DNA of 64,000 nt. Source: Ceratodon purpureus. Taxonomy: Eukaryota; Streptophyta; Bryopsida; Pseudoditrichales; Ditrichaceae. Shown piece by piece: positions 58,331-64,000 of the stretch (position 1 is the first letter of the stretch; each line of letters begins with the position of its first letter). The stretch spans positions 7,602,967 to 7,666,966 of the forward strand of contig CM026423.1 in NCBI GenBank assembly GCA_014871385.1, given 5' to 3'. The notes beneath the pieces are model-generated. The model ran no database searches and had not been told where the DNA came from. It was given only the letters and a program-made list of their open reading frames with translations. A program made the position numbers and the translations under genes.

Positions 58331-58664
58331 GTTTCAACTGGATTAGTGCAGTAACTAGTAAAATTTATCCCATATTTTAAGTTAACACTCCCTGAGGTTA
58401 GCTTAAAACGACTTACCTTCCACTAGGAGGGCAGAAACATGAGGGGCGAAATGACAACCTCCTCTAGTTCTTAGACATGTGTGAATGGAGTGGTTTGTCC
58501 TTTCGCACTGTCATGTTTCTCATTTTTTTTACTAAAATAGGGTTCCTTTTAATGTAGATGTGCACGTGTATGTAGTTCACACACTTTAATTTATTTAAAT
58601 TTTATTCATTTTTCCCTCTCGTTGTTACTTCTTCTCATAGAATTGAGGTGGTCAAATCGATCCC

Positions 58665-59007
58665 GGCCGTTTGATCGCGCCCGCACCCGACCGCCCGTGC
58701 GCGCCCGCGCCTGCATTCGCCCGCCGCTCTCCGCCCGTGCGCGCCCGCGCCCGCATTCGCCCGCTGCTCTCCGCCCGCGCCCAATCCGCGCCCGCCCGCT
58801 TCGCGATCCAGCGCTCGCGCGTGCATGCGCCCGCCCCCGCCCGTCTTCCACCGCGCGCGCTATCCGCCACGCGGCCTTCAATCGCGCGCACCCACCTGCG
58901 CCCGCCCGTTCGCCTCGGATCGCGCCCGATCTTCTGGTGCGCGCGCGCCCGTTCGGTCGCGCCCGTCCGGACAGTACTCGCCCGGTCGAGGGCGGCAGTA
59001 TATAAAC
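58665..59007 (+). promoter_or_regulatory. CpG-rich motif array C and TATA box before the hAT gene
   Basis: Dense CGCGCCCG motifs including a ~49-bp unit repeated twice (58690-58790), ending in TATATAAAC (58999-59007). The leader contains GGGCTCCTTGCTTG and TTGGGTGGGGGGAA, matched in array D. The ATG is 251 bp from the TATA box. Confidence 0.7.
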
Positions 59008-59249
59008 TGCCCCCTTGATTTGACATCCACCTTACCTCCTTGCGTGCTTCATGTCCTGGGTCTCCTTGAGGGCTCCTTGCTTGAAACTGTTAGCTTGGGG
59101 AGACACTTGGTTTGGGTGGGGGGAATGTAAAAATTCTTCTCTCCATAAATCAATGTGTCAAGCACTTTTCAGACACACTAAGTTATTCAGATAATAATCT
59201 TTTGGTACTACTGGTCCTATTAGTCCCGATACTTCCCTAATCATTCACT

Positions 59250-62200
59250 ATGGATCCGGATGAAGCGGTTGAACCGGTTGAAGTGGTTGCTCCGGCTAGA
59301 GCCATTCCAAGACTCGGTACGAGAGAGTGGGCACCATGGTTTTCGATCAAGTTCCAGGAAGGGTCACTGTCACATAAGGTAGCCCAATGTGTGTATTGCA
59401 GGACCAAGTTTTCGTACGTGAGGTCCAGGTGCTTTCAGCATTATGGTTGGGACCAGTCCAATCTCTCGAGGGTTTGCCAAAAGGCACCTACCGTAGTGAA
59501 GAGGAAGTTTCAGTTTTGCGCTGGAAAGATTCCCGGCCCTTTGACACAGGAGGAGGTGGATGGTATCAGGCCAACGTTCCCCGCGTCAGTTCAACGTGGA
59601 ACATCCAGTGCTTCCACACACGGCACTCTGTACGGTGGATCCGAACCCTCGTATAATGATTCCGAAGAGGACCGAAATGTCTCCAGTGTTGCACCTAGTA
59701 GGGCCGGTTCGAATACCACTAGGAGCTTGCGGCAACAGGACATGAGTGAAGTACTCCAGATCGCCAAGCGGAAGGAGCTGGACATGTTGTGGTCATCCTT
59801 CTTTTACGAAGCCAACGTCGCATTCAACGTGGCCAAGCACCCAGCATTTATTAAGGCGGTGAGCACAACCGCGGCTGCCGGATTTAACTACAGTCCTCCT
59901 TCCTATGACGCGATGCGAACAACGCACATCAAGGAAAAAAAGAAGTTAATCAAGGCAAAGATTGATGAACGTACGAAAACCTCGACCGAGTTATACGGGG
60001 GTACCATATGCTCCGATGGCTGGGATAATGTGAATCGCCGACCGTTGATGAATGTCATGCTAGTATGTCCGGCAGGCGATGTATTTCTTGGGTCTGTTGA
60101 TACGACTGGCGAGAAGAAGTCAATGGGATATATTGCCGGGGAGATGAAGAAATATATTCGAGAAATTGGCCCTCAGAATGTTGTCCAGATTTGCACGGAC
60201 AATGCAGCCAACATGCTTGGCGCCATGGATAATATCCTGGAGGAGTTTCCTCACATGTACAAGCAGGGCTGTTGTGCCCATATTCTAGATCTTCTTATGG
60301 AGGACTGGGGCAAGGAAGTCTTTGTGAAGGATTTGGTCGCCAAGGCTAAACACGTGTGTCATTACATTCGGAGACATCATGTTCCCATGGCCCTTTTCCG
60401 CAAATTTGAACCGAAGTTGTCCTTGGTGGTTCCCGCTGAAACCAGATTCGCTTGTAACTATCTGATGATAGAGCGCCTTATGGAGGTTAAATTTGCTTTG
60501 GAGCAAGTGGTCATGGCACAGGAGTGGTACGAGTATGTCGACGGTTTATTCAACCAAACCGAGGGGGTGCGTAATCATGCACGCGCAAGCGTAGTGCGTC
60601 AAACAATTCGTGACGATGGGTTCTGGCATCAGTGTGACAACTTCACGCACCTAGTGAAACCAGCCCTAGTAGCTCTCAGGACCTTCGATGGAAGCCAGCC
60701 GGCAATGGGCAAGGCATGGATTACAATGAGCAACCTAAAGGATCACGTGTACAATCTCCGAGGATCCCCTTGCTTTTTCCCACCTGTCATGGCAACAAGG
60801 ATGGAGCTGCGGTTCGACCGTAGATGGGACATGATGCATACCGATCTTCATTATGCCGTGGCGCTCTTGAACCCTTGGGTTAGAACGCATAAGGGCTTAC
60901 AAGTCATAGGAGAAGCGAAGGCGGCTCTCAATCGGGTGTTTCGTCAGGTGGGTGGCCAAATTGGAATTCCATTTGGCGATCTTATGAAAGAGATGATCGA
61001 GTTCGACGAGGGACGTGGCCCTTACAGCCCCGAAGTGACCATCGATATCAGAGGTTTGAATCTGGAACCCCATCAATGGTGGCAGAGGATTGGAGGGGGA
61101 CCATTGGCAGTCATTGCGAAGCGCATTTTATCTCAGGTCTGCTCCGCCTCATCGTGTGAACGGAATTGGAGCATGTACTCGTTTGTCCACAACAAGGTAC
61201 GCAACCGCCTGGGGTTAGAGAAGTCTGAGGCCTTGGTGTACATTTATACGAATAGCAGACTCCTCCGCGAACGCCCAAAGCCCAACCCCCTCAGATGGTA
61301 CGAGAACAATGCATGGTCAGAGGAGTCGGATCCGGAGAGAGATCCAAGCGAAGAGGAAGGAGATGACGACGATCATTACATACCAGTTGACCATGCAGGC
61401 AGTGGGGATGATGATGTCTGGGGACATGATAACGTCGACGTTAACACGAATGGGCAAAACGACGGTAATGGCAACGGACGCGGTGACCCTAACCGCAACA
61501 ATCCGCGTGACCGCAACAACCACGACAATAACGGTGATGAGTACGACTTCAACAATGAACCAGAATATAACCAGGGAAACCCGGACATGAACATCTATGG
61601 AGACGAATTACCCACGCTCCCGGTATTTGATGAAGCGGCTAATGCAGAAGGAAGAGGCGCTCGTGACGAAAGAGATGCTATTCCAGTCCAAATCAATCCT
61701 GAGAACAATGACGGGGTTGCAGATGATTCATCCAGCGAGGACCATCTAGGCAACGATATCCATGCTGGCGATGATGATGAGGACAGTGACGAAGGGGGTG
61801 ATGGAAGTCATGGACGGGCTGTAGATGGACCTCATTGGACCGGCCTCGTTAGTGGGGAGGGCAACTGGGGAACCGTTCCGGCACAAGGCGACTCAAGCTT
61901 GTTTCAAGAGATTCCTCCTGCTCACGAGAGAAGGACTGTGCACGCAATCCCCGCACAGACTGTGGCTCCATCGCAACCCACTGGTACGGGGGGTATCGAA
62001 CCAGATACAATCGTGGATGGAAGCCTGGCTCGGAGGCCCACAAGTTCAATGGGCGCAAAAATAGCTCAACTCCTTAGATCATCAGCAGCGGCGAGGCCTC
62101 CACTCAATCGAGCTAGTGGTAGTCGGCGTGGTGCCTCCACCGCCAAGCTAGTCCCCGTGGCGCCAGCTATAGACGAAGCCGTACAGAATGTGGCCCAACG

Positions 62201-62696
62201 TGGTGCGAAGAAGTCCACAGCCAAGGTTGTTAGGAAACCACCATCACAAGAACCCCGCGGAGGAACACGAAAGTCAAGCAAAAAAACTGGACCTGATCCC
62301 CTTCCATTCTATACAGGGTACACTGAAGGGGGGCCTTCTTCTGGAACTGGGGTTGTTCGCACACGCATAAACTTTGAGGATGGCATCACAGCCATCGGTA
62401 ATTCCGGAAAGGAGAGGCCTATGAAGCGCCTAGTAAGTGCCAGAGATGGCAATACGGGTGAAGTTTCCGTGCAAGTGCGCAATCTTACATCGGAGGTGGA
62501 AGGAGAGGTACAAGCTCCAGTGGTCGGAGCTCCTGAGGATGAAGGTGACAACGAGCACTCAGAGGAGGAAGACCCCGATTGCGATGAGGCGCCAGATGAC
62601 GAAGATGTGATAATCCGGCACGAATTGGGGCCCACTGTAGCTCGGAAAAGACAATCTTCACGCAAGAAGAAGCCCCGCAAAGCAAGGAGAGTCTAG
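59250..62696 (+). CDS. hAT-like transposase, 1148 aa, with long acidic C-terminal tail
   Basis: Single frame from the ATG at 59250 to TAG at 62696. A BED-type zinc finger lies at ~28-80 (WAPWFS, CVYC, CFQHYGW, C76). The DUF659/RNase H-like core includes ICSDGWDN (D ~256) and QICTDNAANM (D ~317), followed by a Cys/His stretch (KQGCCAHILDLLMEDWGKE) usual in plant hATs. The C-terminal hAT dimerisation region (~600-680) contains SCERNWSMYSFVHNKVRNRL. Plant hAT transposases are commonly 600-800 aa; here a further ~450 residues follow. That tail is acidic and Asn/Asp/Gly-rich (DDDDHY, NDGNGNGRGDPNRN), then serine-rich, ending in a basic cluster (RKKKPRKARRV). No introns or frameshifts are seen, so it may be functional. 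Confidence 0.92.
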   Translation: MDPDEAVEPVEVVAPARAIPRLGTREWAPWFSIKFQEGSLSHKVAQCVYCRTKFSYVRSRCFQHYGWDQSNLSRVCQKAPTVVKRKFQFCAGKIPGPLTQEEVDGIRPTFPASVQRGTSSASTHGTLYGGSEPSYNDSEEDRNVSSVAPSRAGSNTTRSLRQQDMSEVLQIAKRKELDMLWSSFFYEANVAFNVAKHPAFIKAVSTTAAAGFNYSPPSYDAMRTTHIKEKKKLIKAKIDERTKTSTELYGGTICSDGWDNVNRRPLMNVMLVCPAGDVFLGSVDTTGEKKSMGYIAGEMKKYIREIGPQNVVQICTDNAANMLGAMDNILEEFPHMYKQGCCAHILDLLMEDWGKEVFVKDLVAKAKHVCHYIRRHHVPMALFRKFEPKLSLVVPAETRFACNYLMIERLMEVKFALEQVVMAQEWYEYVDGLFNQTEGVRNHARASVVRQTIRDDGFWHQCDNFTHLVKPALVALRTFDGSQPAMGKAWITMSNLKDHVYNLRGSPCFFPPVMATRMELRFDRRWDMMHTDLHYAVALLNPWVRTHKGLQVIGEAKAALNRVFRQVGGQIGIPFGDLMKEMIEFDEGRGPYSPEVTIDIRGLNLEPHQWWQRIGGGPLAVIAKRILSQVCSASSCERNWSMYSFVHNKVRNRLGLEKSEALVYIYTNSRLLRERPKPNPLRWYENNAWSEESDPERDPSEEEGDDDDHYIPVDHAGSGDDDVWGHDNVDVNTNGQNDGNGNGRGDPNRNNPRDRNNHDNNGDEYDFNNEPEYNQGNPDMNIYGDELPTLPVFDEAANAEGRGARDERDAIPVQINPENNDGVADDSSSEDHLGNDIHAGDDDEDSDEGGDGSHGRAVDGPHWTGLVSGEGNWGTVPAQGDSSLFQEIPPAHERRTVHAIPAQTVAPSQPTGTGGIEPDTIVDGSLARRPTSSMGAKIAQLLRSSAAARPPLNRASGSRRGASTAKLVPVAPAIDEAVQNVAQRGAKKSTAKVVRKPPSQEPRGGTRKSSKKTGPDPLPFYTGYTEGGPSSGTGVVRTRINFEDGITAIGNSGKERPMKRLVSARDGNTGEVSVQVRNLTSEVEGEVQAPVVGAPEDEGDNEHSEEEDPDCDEAPDDEDVIIRHELGPTVARKRQSSRKKKPRKARRV

Positions 62697-63029
62697 ACTG
62701 TGGTCACCTTTTTAGCGCATGAAGTAGCAGTAAATCTAAACATAGAATCTACCGGCTAAAAACCAAAAAAAATACTACGTTATTCTTAATGTTTTTTTTT
62801 TTTTTTTGGTAGCACCTTCTTATTACGTAGGCTTATACTGTTACTTAGAGTCAACCTAGTTCATTATCTCACACTCGAAGGAATTGTATGGTTGTGCTCT
62901 GTATTAATTTTTGTGCGCTAAATGCGGTTAATATATCTCCATTGAGTAATTTCCCAGTGAATTTTTTTGGTATTCTGTTCAATATACGAGTATACCGTAA
63001 CCGAACCTGTACAGTGTATGTAACGCTGC

Positions 63030-63413
63030 CTATCCGGGCGCGTGCACTGGGACGGGCGCGTACAGGAAGGCGCCCGCAGGGGCACGGTGTCGAGCGCGTG
63101 CGCGGGGACGGGCGCGTGCACGGTCACGGGCGCGTACAGCGTGCTCGCGCGTACAGATAACCGGCGCGCGCAGGGGTACGGGCGCGAGCACGCGGGCACG
63201 GGCGCCTGCGGCGTCGGGCGCGCCCGATGTGGGCTGACGGGCGCGCACGTGGGCACGGGCGCGCAAACGCGGGCACGGGCGCGGGCAGTCCCCCGCGCGA
63301 ACGCGGTGGACGGGCGCGTGCAGACGGGCGCATGCGGACGGGCGCGTGTGGAGGCCCTGTGCGCGCGCGTGTACGCGCTTACGGGCGCGAACAGCCGAGG
63401 GGAGCATAAAAGG
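63030..63413 (+). promoter_or_regulatory. CpG-rich motif array D, motifs inverted, and TATA box
   Basis: About 370 bp of ACGGGCGCG(T/C) motifs, the reverse complement of the motif in arrays A-C, although the gene still reads to the right. It ends in CATAAAAGG (63405-63413). The leader carries GTGGCTCCTTG and TTGGGTGGGGGGGA, as in array C. Confidence 0.7.
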
Positions 63414-63588
63414 CGCCCCTTAACCCTTATTTTCTACTTTTCAAAGTCTCCTCTTCCAGGTGGCTCCTTGTCCTAGCCCGTGACTCCACGTGCTCTGCTT
63501 GGAACTGCAGGAAGTGGGAGCAACCAGATTGGGTGGGGGGGATCTTTTGGTTTTTTTTTTATTGTGTGTCCAGTTCATTATTCCAACT

Positions 63589-64000
63589 ATGTCGGTCTCT
63601 CGCGGATCCGGGAAACGCCCTGCCTACGTAGATCTTGATGCTCCTGTAGAGGATGTGATGGCAACCTCCACAGCACCGACCGTTACAGGCTCAAACCCGT
63701 CATCAAGCTCATCGGGAAAGAAGAACCGGAAGTCGGCGAGTGAGAGGGACCCGGACTACCCACCTCCTCGGTACCAGGAATTCGTTAGAGAGCTAGCATT
63801 GGAGTGGTACGGATGTCGGAAACGGGAGATGATTACCCGTACGTACGTTGAGAAGGGGGAGACCGGAATTAAGGACTTAAAGACCCATTTGGAAGAGTAT
63901 TTGTGGAAGAAGCTGGACCTTTCCGAGAGATATAATGATTGTATTCATTACTTTCATTTCCCTAAGTGGATGGAGCAACAAATAACAACAAACACTACGA
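63589..64000 (+). CDS. N-terminal part of an unknown island gene, cut by window end
   Basis: Open from the ATG at 63589 to the window end, 137 codons without a stop. The N-terminus is disordered and Ser/Lys-rich (SSSSSGKKNRKSASERD). A folded-looking acidic/aromatic domain follows from ~58 (PPPRYQEFVRELALEWYGCR, EEYLWKKLDLSERYND, HYFHFPKWMEQQ). No family is recognised. Its promoter matches that of the transposase gene, so the two may be expressed together. Confidence 0.7.
   Translation, partial: MSVSRGSGKRPAYVDLDAPVEDVMATSTAPTVTGSNPSSSSSGKKNRKSASERDPDYPPPRYQEFVRELALEWYGCRKREMITRTYVEKGETGIKDLKTHLEEYLWKKLDLSERYNDCIHYFHFPKWMEQQITTNTT

Larger units (their letters stand above)
55701..58665. other. 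Gene-free spacer of the island
   Basis: Contains a 158-bp insertion between 20-bp direct repeats (56027-56224), CpG arrays at 56290-56920 and 58083-58330, and a poly-T tandem array (57030-57930). Open frames here follow base composition. The arrays at 56.3-56.9 kb repeat a unit including ACTGCAACC and TAATTTCTC, so they may be old promoter copies whose genes are gone. Confidence 0.6.
51360..64000 (+). mobile_element. Candidate giant hAT-related element: GC/CpG island with four genes, right end outside window
   Basis: At 51360 the homology between the duplicated segments ends and DNA of a different kind begins: CpG-dense blocks, poly-T stretches and plus-strand genes with no coding introns seen. 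Comparison with copy A gives CCAAAGTG (51352-51359) as a possible 8-bp target copy, the hAT size, with CATGG as the element start. One gene is a hAT-like transposase. The others are a small helical protein, a RING protein and an unknown. The shared promoter design suggests one regulated unit. The right end is not seen, so unity of the element is inference. Confidence 0.5.

Noticed and set aside
1-64000. CRISPR arrays, bacterial operons, rRNA or tRNA genes, organelle inserts
   Set aside because: None seen. The tandem repeats have no spacer pattern, and the only tRNA-like matches are retrotransposon primer sites and a lone B-box-like word.

Overview
The window is nuclear DNA of a land plant. 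Genes have GT-AG introns, one gene is the plant-specific KINbetagamma (SNF4) subunit of SnRK1, and the mobile elements are of plant types. A gene on the minus strand at 9.45-11.79 kb reads as enkurin, a flagellar protein. That points to a plant with swimming sperm, such as a bryophyte, lycophyte or fern, and I lean towards a bryophyte. The species cannot be told from the sequence.

Layout: 0-2.8 kb holds the 5' part of a Ty3/gypsy element on the minus strand, with an initiator-Met primer site. SNF4 (13 exons, +) lies at 2.98-8.66 kb and converges on enkurin (7 exons, -) at 9.45-11.79 kb. AT-rich spacer with one strong hairpin runs to 15.3 kb. A ~3 kb duplicated segment (copy A) covers 15.28-18.30 kb. 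A TLC-domain membrane protein gene (2 exons, +) lies at 18.92-20.08 kb. From 20.6 to 27.9 kb an unrecognised acidic gene is split by a young Ty1/copia element with 279-bp LTRs that look identical. That element's gag is split in turn by a 737-bp inverted-repeat element. From 27.9 to 35.4 kb there is spacer, a second damaged host gene carrying another copy of the 0.73-kb element, a third copy in inverse orientation, a TTAA-flanked MITE and two tandem hairpins.

Copy B of the duplicated segment begins at 35.37 kb. It is split by a 292-bp MITE and by a 12,659-bp Mutator-like element (36,263-48,921) with 260-bp TIRs and a perfect 9-bp target duplication. Copy A preserves the empty sites of both. 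The large MULE carries two convergent intron-containing genes: a 1031-aa DDE/SWIM transposase from the left and a 998-aa zinc-finger protein of unknown function from the right. The 7-mer GTCCTAA recurs through it.

Copy B resumes at 48,922 and stops at about 51,359, where a compositional island begins and runs off the window. The island holds at least four genes on the plus strand, apparently intronless in their coding parts: a 134-aa helical protein, an 850-aa coiled-coil/RING protein, an 1148-aa hAT-like transposase with a long acidic tail, and an unknown gene cut by the window end. Each is preceded by a CpG-saturated array of CGCGCCCG-type motifs ending in a TATA box. The post-TATA leaders fall into two matched pairs. 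I read the island as one large multi-gene mobile element of hAT affinity. This is the best candidate for an undescribed system here, with the two-gene MULE second.
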